64,000 bases of DNA from Limanda limanda (lineage: Eukaryota > Chordata > Actinopteri > Pleuronectiformes > Pleuronectidae). The position numbers and the translations under genes are program-made. The stretch is taken from NCBI RefSeq assembly GCF_963576545.1, contig NC_083637.1, forward strand, positions 17,637,507 through 17,701,506. Reading direction: 5' to 3'. Below, one piece after another: positions 26,341 to 39,398 of this stretch. Numbering within the stretch: the first letter of the stretch is position 1; every line of letters begins with the position of its first letter. A model generated the notes under the pieces. That model saw only the letters and a program-made list of their open reading frames with translations. It made no database searches and had not been told where the DNA came from.

Positions 26341-27329
26341 ACAGAGGTCCCCTGATGAGGTACCTTTTTTCGAACACACATCTCGCTGCTGTAACTGAGA
26401 ACTCACAACATTTCATGCTGTCTGTGTCGCTGAATGTATAACTCAGAAGCATATTTTTCCTTTATTAGGAGCTGCTTCTGCATACACAGTCCAGGAAGTG
26501 TGTACTGAGATAATTGGTTATTGTACTGATCTCTGCCCCTGCAACAAACTTTCTATATCTTGTTATTAGTCATATGACTCCTCCTATGACTCCTCCCCTT
26601 TCTCTGAGGCCATGCCCACATACCCAGAGAGACATTTCACCTGAGATGACCCTACGCCCAGGGCAAGGCGGTTCCTCCTCCCTCCCTCTTTCCTACCCTT
26701 CTTAACTTAGGCTGTAAACTACAACACATACTTAAAGCACATGGCCGCCACACCTGCCACTAAGAGGCAGAAGGCTATAAGAAAGACAAAGACATGGAAA
26801 GTAGGAGACTAGTGGAGAAGAGCTGGTGATAATCAAATCATATACTGCCTATTAAGTACGAAAAGGAAAGCTATCTGTCACTGCATGGTGAAAAAGATCT
26901 GTAGGTTTACATAACCTCAGACCTTAAAGGACAAAAAGACAGCCTAACAAAAGCCTGAGTAAAACAGAAGCCATTATGAAGTAAGCTAAAATAAATGTCA
27001 AAGTCATCAAACCTCTAACGCCCACCCCCCTCCTAAATAAGGGCCTCCCCATGTTATACTGTAGCTATCTACTGTGTGCAGTTATGTGTGCTTGACCCAC
27101 ATACAGTAGCGCGCAGAAGAGCAGGGGTGAACTGAGGTAAAGGGTGGAGCAGCCAGTCAGACCTCTTATCTCCCAGTCACTGTGACACTTTCGTTTATCT
27201 TAAGTGTACCTGTACATGGCCTGAGTGAGAGGCAGCAACCACACTAAACTGCTGAAGTCATACAAATAAACAAAGGATAGAGAAAAACTGAGAAAGAGAG
27301 AAAAATAATCACCTAGACTTAAATAGTTC

Positions 27330-27332
<3 letters not shown>
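26341..27332. other. Gene-free intronic block
   Basis: Unique-looking sequence; nothing recognised beyond short repeated CTCCT(A/C)TGACT near 26578-26596. Confidence 0.5.

Positions 27333-27409
<77 letters not shown>
27333..27409. repeat. (TG)n microsatellite, about 77 bp
   Basis: Uninterrupted TG run following TTCTGCG. Confidence 0.95.
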
Positions 27410-27410
<1 letters not shown>

Positions 27411-28445
27411 ATGTAGTTATCCGACATGAGGACAGCATGCTTCAGAAATTAAAGCTATCTTATATGAAAACAGCCATACAGTGTATGCTTAGTCCATTAA
27501 GACAAACAAACAGTTCAAAATGCATACGTGGGGTGAGGTCAAACTCGTGAAGCTACATGTTCATGTGTGTAATGCATTGTGTTGCTATACCTTTACACAC
27601 TGTATTATGTGCAATGTTATGTTTGGAGCATTTCAAAAAAAGTGAGCTGAACAGAGAAGACTGAGAACATGTGTACAGGCATATGTGTGTTATGGGGAGG
27701 ATCTGTGAAAGTGCATATGTGTGTTTATGTGTGTGCAAGACTAAGAGCGAGCGCATTTGTGCGTGTGTTTCGGATTAAGAGCTTCACCCCTGGACCTCGA
27801 AATTAGATAGGGGATTAACAGGACACATCCGCCACCTGGCATGTTAAGCCCCGCAATTACAACAACAACTTTTAATCAACAACAGCCACACATGCTTCAC
27901 ATACAGTCAGAACTCATCCGTCATCTTCCTCATCTTCCTCTCTCCCAGGCGGGCACGGGGCTGACCTTACAGTAACACCAGGCCACATGGAGGGCAGCTG
28001 TGTGCTAGTTAGCCTGGATTGGGACTTGTTAGCACTGTGCACTATAGGCGGGGATTTAGCATCCAGACTGACTTTTACTTGGCACAAGGCAGGCAGATAG
28101 GATGTGAAGCAGTTGGTGCTAGAACAGAAGGTTGCATCCCATTAGCACCTGTGCAAAGCATTTACCATAGGAGTTACTCATAATGTGATACCTCATTGAT
28201 GCCCTGTAAAAATTCTTTACTCTAGTTAACATGCTCAGGGGGGTCAAAGGTTAGGGCTGGTTACAGATTCGCACCTCTGGTGCTGGTGGGGTTTCTATGT
28301 CTTGTTCAAGGCCAATTAATCAGATCTGGAACATGTCAACCACCAGAGCTTCAGCCTGACTCACTAAGTCACCCTGTCGTTATTTAAACCCCGAGAGCCA
28401 ATGAAGCTGAAAGGTGAGAGTGAAAATGTTGAGTAACAAAAATCA
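27410..28445. other. Gene-free intronic block
   Basis: Unique-looking. ATGCCAGGTGGCGG on the minus strand near 27830-27844 is a partial CTCF match. No exon recognised. Confidence 0.45.
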
Positions 28446-28807
28446 TTAACGCTAGGGTTGGTATGTTGTTTCTGTGACACATTTAAACTTGTTTCTTTAA
28501 ATATGTCCCGATAACCATCAGTAAATAAAGTTGTCGAAAAGTTGTTGATTGAAAATAAAATCCTTCACAAACTAGAAGAGACATATACACCGCTGAATCA
28601 GAGACGATAGCCAGAATTCAGGAGCTGACTGACAAAAAAGTTGGCTTCTAGCAGTTGTCAGGTAGTGCCGGTCATGTGTTTTGTGGGCGTAGCTTGACAA
28701 GAGGGCCAATGGGAAAGGCTGGGATATATCGATATATATCGATTGCATTTTTTCAAAGTGCAGCCTGCTCTTACAAGATTTTCAAGGCTTACCAACACTA
28801 GCTTTAA
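28446..28807. mobile_element. TTAA-flanked MITE (354-bp core)
   Basis: The core 28450-28803 is flanked on both sides by TTAA (28446-28449 and 28804-28807), the target duplication typical of the piggyBac superfamily and some other DNA transposons. Its ends are inverted: CGCTAGGGTTGGTATG at the left against AGCTAGTGTTGGTAAG read inward from the right, agreeing at 13 of 16 positions. It has no coding capacity, so it is a non-autonomous miniature element. I recall GCTAGGGTTGGTA ends as common in teleosts. Superfamily is inference. Confidence 0.7.
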
Positions 28808-31500
28808 GTTTTGAAAGGGACAAAAATATATATTTTTAAACCGACAAAAAGGAAAAGGAAATAAAGGAAATGAAAAACATTTTAACGTAATAATCAGACT
28901 TTGCTAAAAGAGTGTGTAGGAAACTTTACACCCGTTGCACCTATCTACTGTATATCCTCATTGAGGGCTGGGGGGTATTCAGTCCATACGAATACATCAA
29001 GCCAAAAGAAATAAAAAGTATCAAGGGCAACCAAACCCTTGACGAATCTGCTCCATTTCATGTCCAGCACACAGTGGGGAGGAAGACACTGAAGGCTAGC
29101 AACCAAACTAAACACAAACAGCAGCCAGACACCATGAAAGGAAAAAAAATCATGTTCTTTTTCATGCACACCTCTAGTTAAACACACTGGTACGCATGCA
29201 CAAAAGTCCTGTGTTCAAGAAGCAGTTTAGACCACAAAGTGAGTGAATGGAAAGAAATAATTAGCCTGTATACCAGGAGCCACTGCCAACGACCCAATAA
29301 CCAAGACTCATGTACAGTATAAAGCAAAATACACTTTCCAAACCTCATTACACATAATGAAAACTGTACGCTTGATTCTGAGAAAACTGTGATTAAACTA
29401 TTTTAAACTCATGTATAGAGAAAGCCAAAATAAAAACCCTGATCAAATGAAAATAAAGGAGGGAACAGAGAGAAAGGGAGCACAGCTCTCCATGTTTTCT
29501 TTAATAAAAAAGCTGCATTCCCATCCAACATCTCAGATAGCAATCTTCCACAAATTAGGACCAGATTTTTTTAATTGACCATCACATTGTTTTTAAAGAA
29601 AAAGTGCCACCTTGCCTTACGACTACTCTCTTAACGACGACAGCGGGAAAAAAAGGAGAAACAGAAGAAAGAGGGAGAGAGGGGCTGACAGAAACAGAAT
29701 ATGAGAGAGAGATGGAAACAGAGACAGAGAGAATAGGAGAGAGGAGGGTAATTGCAGGAAAGGGGGCTCATTAGTCCGTCACTATCCTCAATCTAACCCC
29801 CAATTTCAGGTCAGGAGGAACAGAGAAAGGGACTGGAGCAGAAAAAAAAAGAAGAGACAAACAAGCATGGAGCAGCTTAATAATCCTCCATCTCTTGTTC
29901 ACACAGTAGTTTCAAACTTTTCTCCCTGTGTTCAACTTTCTACCTCTGGCCTCTTTACACTGGCTGGCAGCGCTCAGCGTGCACACTGCCGCCAGCAGCG
30001 TCATGGATCACACACCATATCTCCTTACACACCTCGCATGACGAATCCACGGTTTACCTGCCACTGGCTGAACTCGCTTACAGGAGAGAGGAAGAAACAC
30101 AGACTCTGTCCTCACAAAGAGGGAGAGGAAAAAAAAAACACAGAGGCAAATGAGTGGTTTAAAAAAAGGACACTCACAACCCTAGATTCGGATTAAACTG
30201 TCCATAAATCCCTTTACAAACTACCTCGTCGATCTGAACCTAGGCTCAGGCATATTGCATACTGCTACTTTAATCAAGTGGAAACCTACTGTAGCAGTGA
30301 TTGGCCCGTGACCAATTACGGATACTGACTCATAGCTTAAGAAAGCAGGGTGATGAGATATCCATTCCTTCCCTGCAGAGTGAATGTGTTGCCCAACCCA
30401 CCCTCTGTGCAGTTACAATCTGGAATGCACTGAACGGGGAGCAGCAGACTTTTAGTCAGGCTACGCTACAGCGTCAAGTCTCTGTCGGAGGGAGGAAGAG
30501 GGCTGCCTAAACTGCACTTCTTTACTGACAGTAAGAAAAACTGAATCACGGGCCTTTTAAGAATTTCACCCACAATGTCAATCACCATTTGATAACCTGC
30601 TCTATTTACTTTTCATAGCTATATAACACTTTATAACAATGGCAGTCTGCTACAGTATCTATCTATTACCATAATGACAACACTATTGATGTTCAAACCC
30701 AAATGATGTGCCGTATCAAAACCAAAACCACTCCGATTTGGCCAAGTATGGTCAGTTAAATCGTCAAATATCAGGGCAGGAGAAAATTGAAACAACATAG
30801 AATAAAGATGCTCCAAGTCAGCCGAACCCGGCAAGCTCCACTCTCCTGAGTTCTCTGTGCCACAGCAGGGAAAGCCCAATGAGTGCCACATGGTCACCAC
30901 TACCAGCCCAACCAGGGGCTAGCCATGTTTCCGTTTTATGTGTGTGGGTGGAGAAAGGTGGATGGATGAACCACATGTTAATCCATTACCTTAAAGTGTT
31001 GCAGGGTTTCTACAGTATCCAGAGGAGGTGAATAAAGTGTATTTTCTATTTAGGATACAATCAGTATCACACAAACATAATCATCACAGTATGTATGAGG
31101 AGTCTGTGTGTCACCTGCTTGTTTCATTTCCAAATAAACAGGTTGAGGCAGTTGACCATACATTCACTTTCACACAGGAAACCATACACTCTCACACTCG
31201 GCTATGCAGAGAAAAAAAAAGGCGAATCTGTAGAAAAATACAGTTAAACAATCAAAATCTTGTGAATGAATTCTCACGTTCACAGCCTCGGCTCACTGAT
31301 GGTTTCCACTTTCAGTCACAAAACCATATTGCCTCAACAGATGCACAGTGCTGTGGACATCATAATCATGCATTTAAATATCTTACCCGTTACAGCAAGA
31401 AACATTGAGCCAAATATGTGCAGCTGAATATTTACACAGGAGAAAGGCATTGTAAAAAAAAATACGTATATGCTCATACATTATACATCGAAAATGCATC
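28808..31500. other. Gene-free intronic block
   Basis: A/G-rich near 29640-29740; otherwise unique-looking. Frames at 28912-29181, 29867-30196 and 31028-31408 have no domain, no codon-like regularity that I can see and no splice context, and are not called. Confidence 0.5.
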
Positions 31501-31509
31501 TCTATGCTG

Positions 31510-31580
31510 TCTTTCTCCCTCTCATTCTCCTGTCTCTCTCTCTCTGTGTTTCTCACTCTCTCTCTCTCTCTGTCTCTCTC
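31510..31580. repeat. (CT)n-rich tract
   Basis: Imperfect CT repeat with TGTT and TGTC interruptions. Confidence 0.8.
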
Positions 31581-31674
31581 ATGTGGGAGGCAGCACTGGG
31601 CACCCAGCCATGCCACATCAATATGCGTACTGGTGAAACGCTTCCCCTGCTTCTCCCCCGTGCTGCAGTTGCCG

Positions 31675-31965
31675 AGGCCTGAAGCAGTGGAAGTGGTGGC
31701 TAATGTCACCAGATACGGCGGGTCATGTTAGCTGGTAGTTAGTTAACGGAGGTTAGCGGGCTACCACTCCCGTCGCTGCTGTGACACGCCAGAGCAAGGT
31801 CGGCCTCGTCGTGGCAACCTGCAGCGGCGACAGCCCGCCGACGTCGCCAGTCAGTGCCACCCTGGAGCCACCTTGGATTCTACCCAGGCAAGGTTCCCAG
31901 GGAGCCTTGGTTGCCATGGTTCCAGCCGAATTTGGGTCCAATAAACGTGAGGCGAACAGGCGGCG
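31675..31965. promoter_or_regulatory. CpG-dense patch with RFX-like motifs
   Basis: I count about 22 CpG dinucleotides in roughly 290 bp, far above the surrounding intron. It contains GTTGCCATGG (31910-31919), a perfect left half of the RFX X-box, and GTGGCAACC (31811-31819), another RFX half-site. It could be an intragenic CpG island, an enhancer or an old repeat; repeated GTTAGC near 31728-31760 keeps the repeat option open. Confidence 0.45.
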
Positions 31966-34900
31966 GGTAGAGGAGGGGGACTTTGGGGTGGCAAGACAGA
32001 GGCTTGAGAGAAGAAAAGGGGGGTTTCTGAGCGCTATTGTAATCTAAAAATCAAGCCTGTTGTTTTAGAGGAGTCAAATTAAAAATGTATGCTCAGATAA
32101 AGATATTACAATAGAAGGAAATTAAAACAGAAAAATGAAGAGTGTATTTGCCGAATGCAGCTGACAATCTGCACAAAGGGCTTTTTAAAAGAGGCTCATG
32201 AGAAAATGTGTTAAAAGGTCAATGTAACTCTGAAATTGAAACAGAAAAGTGTTGAGTTTGTCTGACAAATGAGTGGAGTTAAAGCGGCAGTCTGATGAAC
32301 AGCTTACAGTGCAAGGCCACGTCGACAAACAAGATATGCTTTCAAACAATTAGTAGACAGTTAAAATGGGCTAAGAATTGTTAACGTTCACGATCGAGTT
32401 ACATTATATAAGCTAATTTAAAGCATTTGAAAGGTGGCATTTGGCTTCTCTGTCAGTCATAATCCACTAAGTGGTTGGAGGTGACTTCATCCTGATCTCT
32501 TTATTCATAAAATCATCTCCTCTTAATTAAAAAGTTTGTATGATGGAAATGCACAAAATTACTTTTTAGCACTTAGACCACACTTGGATCCCTCGGTCGA
32601 CGGCTGACAGGCTGAATTATGGAGCAGCTGATGGAGTAAGCAGTGCACACTACCGTGCTGTGGCCAGTTCACCACAGTGTCCCTGAGACCCCAAGTTTCT
32701 GCTCCTTCCAAACTAAAAGTCGTATTAAATAAAAGACACACTGTATGGCTCTTAGGAAATAAATAATGCAGAATACAGCACAACATGGTCTGCAAACTGA
32801 AACATATGCTCATATTCACTCTAATATACACATGCAAAACTGCTCATACAGGCACATAAGCCTTGCCAAAGAGCGCACTACTCCCTACGCCGCTTTGTAC
32901 TAAACACAAAAACACATACCGTCATCGGCCTATCTCGCACTTCTAACACCAAAGAAACGCAATCCTTCCCTGAATCCGCGTTGGTGATAAAAAACAAACA
33001 AAAACACACTATCTCTTCCCCCACCTTACCCCACTCGTTAAGACTGTGTCCACCTCCCACCTGCTAAGCGCCCCCTCCAAACCATTCCACTCCAAACTCA
33101 TCCTGTTATCTAAACAAGCGTCAGTGGGTTCCTTTCTCTGTCTCCTCAGAGAAAAGAGAGACTCTCCTGTTCACAGATGAATGGAGTCTTTTGATGAAGC
33201 GCCGAGCCTTGTTTACTGCCACTCCATTTATTTACCGGCCTGTTTTTCAAGTCGTCATTGAGGGACAATCACAAACACCCCCCCCCACCCCCCAACTCAC
33301 GCACCTACCCCCATCTCATCCTCTACTTATCTACACCCCCCGTCCGCTAAAGACACATACACATATACACACTATCCCCCTCTCAATCCCATGTCGTTCC
33401 CTATCCCGTTTCATCCTGCTTTCTTCTCTCCGTCTAGTGTCCTAGATCTGTGTCCAAACTGATTTGAAGCTTACTCGCTTACACAGACGCATGCCAAATT
33501 TGATTCTCTGCATTCTGTTGTGCTTCTCAGCGAGCTCCCTCATTCACCCCCCCACCGCCAGCCCCCCATCCCGCTTTCTGAATTCTCTGAACTGCTCTTC
33601 TTCTCATGGTGTAACACACCCCAAACAATGCCCTTGTGAAGGTTGTCTCTCAAGGAGGACGACTGGTCGGCTGCGGCACTGGGAAGACATTTTAACTGAG
33701 GCATGGACATTCATGACCTGGTCAAGTCCACCGTGTTCCCATGTATGCTACTAAAATAAATCTAAATTTATCAACTTAGTGCAAAAAATTAAATGCAAAG
33801 ATACCGTTAAAAAGACCGAATGTCAGTCTTTGTAAAGATTTATCAACCGAATGGTTAGTGGCAAAGCGTCTATGCATACTTAATGAAAAAAAAAGAAGAA
33901 AAAAAACTCACAGTCAAGGCTCACAGCCCATGATGGCCTGCTTTCATGAAAACCAAGGATAATGGTCCTATTGAGCGCTAAAATGTTTGTGCTTACAAGT
34001 TATTATACATTTTTCTGTAGCTGCAAACAGGAGTCCGGGGTGCTAATGAGGCTAGGGGAGGGTATTCATTTGAACCCTAAAGAGGAAGAAAAGAAAAGGG
34101 GAACAAGTGAAAGGAAGAAAAGAAAAGAGAAGAAAGCGAGGATCAGAGGGAGGAGGTTGGCAGGAGCTGTGTATGAAAATTTGGCGTCTTCCATACAGAG
34201 AGATAGCATCGTGCCAAAATCAGCCACCGACACAACTCCTCTCACACCTCCCCTCACTTTCTGAACATCAGACCCCTTCACTCAGTAAATTTCACCCACA
34301 TAAATGTCTTCTTCCACCAGCATGTGAAAAATAAAAAGAAACAGGTTTTTTTGTACCTGTTTATTCCAAATCGGACTTTACGTCACTTTCTTGGCAGCTA
34401 CAAAAAAGAAACAAAGCCACAAGGAAAACTAACGGAAAAACCGAATTAAAATAAAGAAGAAGAGAAGCAATGATGCTTTGGATTTAAGATGTTGTGACTC
34501 TCATTCTTGCATGACTATGGCTGCATGGTGCTGAATAGCACTGTTAGCCAGACTAAGCAGCTGATGCCAGAGCCTCGCTGTGAGTGCAGCCCGGTGAATA
34601 AGCCATGCTCCTTGGCTCGCCCTCCTTTCTGGCTGGCGTGCCTGATAGTGAGCATTGGCCACTGCACTCTTTTTCTTGCTCCTTATTCTCCTCCTCCTCC
34701 TCTCTGTCTCTCTGAGGTCGGGAAACCCTCCTGAGTGGGTATATGGTTTTTGGGGACAGACACATTTCATGGTTGGCGCCTCTACAAAAGCCTGAAAAGA
34801 GACCCGGCACTGGGATGACACAGTATTAATACAGACAATACCACCCCCTCGCTGCTTCTGACTCTCTCCTTTCTCAATAACCCCTTTCTTTTATTTTCTT

Positions 34901-36120
34901 CTTCTTCTTCTTTCTCTCCCCTCATCTTGTTCTCTCGAGGTTTTCTTTCCAAATAAAAAAATGTTAAAAAAGCCAACTCAGCTCAAGTAAAGAATAAAGT
35001 TTTTATCACTGCGTGCTTAGCTAAGCCCACACCCATTTTTATATGACAATCGTTAGTGTGTTTTAATGTGTAATTAAATCTCAACAGTAGGCATTATGCT
35101 GTGTTCAGCGGTGTGTGAAAACGCCCTTTTTTCCTTCAAACAAAATGGAAAAAATACTAAGCAAATTTGTAAATACCTTCCTGTAAAGCTCAATAATTAG
35201 ACAGAATAGTCACATACAAATATATGTATGTATATATTATATAAATTATTAAATTATTTTATTAATGTATTAATTTGCTATAATTTTAACTGTATACTTT
35301 TTTATATAATAATATAAATTAGGATTTCTTTAATAAAGTTATAATTCATTTTGAAATTTTTAAATCTTACAGTGATTGATAAAACCATAATTTTTCGGGA
35401 AATTAAAATTACTTCACAAAGGAAATTGTCATTCAAAATAATACATTCTGTATCAAAGTGGAATACCAAAAGAAAAGAATAACATGCGATCGCTAATTTA
35501 ACAATGAGATTTCTGTGTTCCATAAAAAAAGAAAATACAAAGCTGCTTTTCTATCAGCTGTGTCTTTACAATTGAGAGCTTCACCTGAGGGGAAACAGAA
35601 CAAATCTGATGGCTGAGTTCATTCGAAAAAAAGAAAAGAAAAGACAAAGAGTATGAGAAAAAAACTGATAAGAGAGCCAAATAACACAAACTGCCTCATT
35701 TTGTCTGTTCCGCGACAATGAGGGTCTCTCGATTTCACTGGAATAATTTATTTACCACACTGAAACTCTCCACACAAAAGGGAACAGATGCGGGACGACC
35801 AGAAATGTTCAGGGGGTTTTCACTTTCTCCCTAGTCAGTCGCAGCCAAAAAAACTGAGGCTTATGATCGCTGTGTGAAAACCAGAGAAGCAGGGAGGTGT
35901 TTCTAGGACAAAGGCATTGCATCACGAATAAGGCCAGATTTCACTGGTCATTTTAAGAGAAGACCAAACAACAACATTGCCTTTGACTTGCCTTGCTCTT
36001 TTTTTCTATTTTCCCTCAAGTCTGCTTGTGTCATCATGGTCTCCTGAGATAAATGCAGACCCTGCGGTTTTGGATCAATCTACGTAAGTCTGTGACATCC
36101 CAATGTTTGCCTCATGTTTT
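31966..36120. other. Gene-free intronic block
   Basis: C-rich near 33277-33360 and 33548-33572; strongly AT-rich at 35200-35480. No exon recognised. Confidence 0.5.
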
Positions 36121-36165
36121 TGTTTGTGTTTGTGCGTGTGTGTGTGTGTGCGTGCGTGTGTGTGT
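36121..36165. repeat. (TG)n microsatellite with CG interruptions
   Basis: TG run interrupted by TGCG units. Confidence 0.85.
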
Positions 36166-39100
36166 TTTGGAGCAAATGAGCACACAACAGGGCTTTGGCT
36201 AGCCCGATACCATTAGCAATCCAAATACACAGACTTTTTCCCGAAGCCAAGAATAGTGTGAGAAGACACCCGCTCGCTCTGCCTCTCTAATGTGATGGGG
36301 GTCTCCCTCTATCTTAACCCTTCAGATTTGATACGTAGCCACCTCAGTGTGCCCACGACACCAGACAGACAGACAGACAGACAGAGGAAGATGCGGACAC
36401 GGCTAAACGAGAGCCTTCAGCGAACATGTACTGATGCCAAACCCGCTCTGCATGTGGAGAGCTTTTCTTAGCCATTGTGGGCCCCGTTCCCACCGCACAC
36501 AATAAAAAAAAAAAACACAGACCTGACTGACCCCCCCCTCAGAAGTCGAGATGTAATTTAATCAAAACTCAATGCTCACTTCACCGCTGAGGGTCGTCCT
36601 ATAAGCTGTGCGCGCACACAGACACAAACAAAAACACTTACAAGGACAGTCCACCCGGCCCTTGTGATGTCATGGGAGCCTGAGAAGAGATCCAGGAAGT
36701 AATTAACAACAGATTATTTTCACAGGAAAACAAAAAAAAGTGCTGAGCCGCGGAGCAGTGGGAACCTGTGGAATCCATCAGTACCCTGTCAACTTTTAAT
36801 ACGTTGCAAGCCATTCATCATGTCAGCCGTGGCTGTCGGGATGCTTCTCTTTTTCTCTGTTGCACTATTTCTATTCTCTTTCTCCCACATTTCAGCTCTT
36901 TTTTTCCCTCATAAATCCAGGATACTCAGGGAATTTTCCGTAGTGATGAACACAAGTGGGATTTTTATTTGTGAATCCTTCCCGTGGTCAGTGAGGGGGG
37001 GGAGCTGGCCGCAGCACACTAGGGTTTCTCTGGGCTTTCTCACAGCGTCGTCCAAGACATGACTACTGCTACAGCGAGAGGGAGGCGGGATCTGGCAGAG
37101 CAGAGCGTGGTGTGTGGAGCGGTCATGGCAGAAATGGCACGGCGAGCACATTTCACACCTCCCTCGGAGTGACTGCAAATTTCCTGTACTGCACTTTTGA
37201 TTGGAAACACATTTAAAAGATCTTTTCATGATCGCACTTACAGCTTACAAAAGAGAGAAGAGAGAGAGAGAGAGAAAAGAAAAGCAGTAAGAAGGAGGTC
37301 CAAAGTCTGACTAAGTGCAGTGAGCTAACTTTGGACCTGACAAATGTGTTTTTTTTTTTTTTTTTAAACTTTCTATTTTTTCCAACCTTAAATAAATCAG
37401 AAATGTGAGGAGTTTAAGCTCAAACAGCACAAAGATTATAAATCAAATAGTCCACTGAACACTATGAGAAGCAGCTCAATGATTTCTCCTCAGATGGTTT
37501 ATATGTGGACCCACCGAAGTGGTAGTCAGACTAACAGAAGTGACAACTATATCTAAACTTGAGCTGTGGAATAAGTCTATTAAAACAAACTCCATTGGTT
37601 GGTTATTAAAGGCGCTTTGCCAGTTTGTGGTTCTCTGGCAGACCTTTGGCACTTCAGGGCCAAAAGATCACTATCTCCAATATAATACCAGCCATTCACT
37701 CTTAATAAAACACTAAAAATAATGCACTAGCCAGTGTTCAACCACTCGTCTCCTCTTCTTTGTTCTTTGCCAGTATTTCAGTGACAAGAGTCCAAGATAC
37801 ATTTGCCCTGTCTGTTTTGTTGCTATTTATCGAAGGTGCCTGAGAAACAGGGAGGTTGTGTGTAGTAGCAGCATGGATTGCTCTGCTTCGGCTCCGGTGT
37901 GCGTTATGCCCCGTAACAGAGATGATCTCAAAGGCTGGCTGGCTGCAGAACAGCCTGAGAAAGCCTGACGGCAAGCCCAGAGATTCCCCATGGCAGCTTT
38001 TGCCACTCTGTCATAAACAAAACACAAGACGTCTTTCTCTTCTTCCCACACCAACGGGGCCCGGGCGCTGCCAAACAGAACAATCACTATCGCAGCCTCT
38101 CCTCCGTTCCAACACACTCTCCCTCTCTCTCTGCCTCTCTCTGTGTCTCCTACAATATAAACAAAAGAGATCAGCGGAGGCTTTACCTCTGTGAGAGCAA
38201 CAATGAGGGCGATGTTTAAGGAGACAAAACAAAAGTGTGCACGGGATCAAAGAGGAGCGAGGAAGACAGAGATGCTAAAGACTGACAAAATGCAAACCAA
38301 ACAAAAACAAACAATGAGAGAATCTTGTCATTCATTACGTGACTGAAAAAATACACAACCACACAATCATTGTAACAGCATCTGTTTGCTCACATATATC
38401 CATTTGTAAATTAAAAGTAAATGAGAGCCAAGAGAGGTCACAGAGGTGACCCTCAGAGGTTTGTAGACAGTGGTTTGCCCTCCGTTATTCCCGCTAGGCC
38501 CCAACCAGGGCTTAAACTGAGCGTTGGCTCTTTGCAGGCAGATAGAAGTACAGAGGCGCTCTGTATTAGCCAGTTAAGATAAGAGAGTGATTCCACATTA
38601 TGAATAGCGGCACTGGGAAGCCCCTCCAAGCAGTTGTGTGTTTTACTAAAGTGCTGTGAAGTAAATAACTGAGCATAACAAAAATCCAACAACTGGACGG
38701 CTAACGATGTCAGAGTGAGGAAGAAAAAATATTTCATGACACATCTTATGCGTTCAGTTTGAGACTAAATGTTAGAAAACAAATTCTTCCCCATTTCAAC
38801 ATCCTACCTCAATCGCATAAATGAAATTGTCAACATAATAATCTATTTCAATCACCACCAGCAGTTTTTTGAGAACCTTTAAATTACTTATATGATATCA
38901 CAAATAAATATTTAATGATGATTTTGTTCATGGACCATTGTGCCTTCAAATTGTGAAAATATGGAAATTTGGTAATTGTTTTAATTACATAATTTAAAAC
39001 TACTTATTTATAATTTATTATAAAACAAAAGTGAAAAGGTAAGGTATTATCTTACTAACATTATTCTTTCATTCACATTTAAATTGTTCACACCGAGGTA

Positions 39101-39398
39101 AGAAAACTAAAAAACTATAATTTTGTAGAGCATCATGTACAAATATTATTATGTGCTAAATGTTAAAAGTGATTAAATCGCTGACCGAGATTCTTCTTTT
39201 TCTGCAGCACAGTCTCAGTTTTAATCAATTCCAAGCCATTGAACTGATAAAATCAATTATATTTGAGAAACAAATTCACAGAAAAAAAAAATCACAACTT
39301 AAACAGTCAAAGAGATTATCTCAGTCGACGTCAGGAGAACCTGCTCCCTCCGCTTTGTCACTGCCACAGACACAGACAGACCGAGCCACTGCCAGGGT
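36166..39398. other. Gene-free intronic block
   Basis: Holds a (GACA)n tetranucleotide run at 36362-36385, the palindrome TGTGCGCGCACA at 36607-36618, a T-run near 37350-37366 and an AT-rich stretch at about 38760-39170. No exon recognised. Confidence 0.5.
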
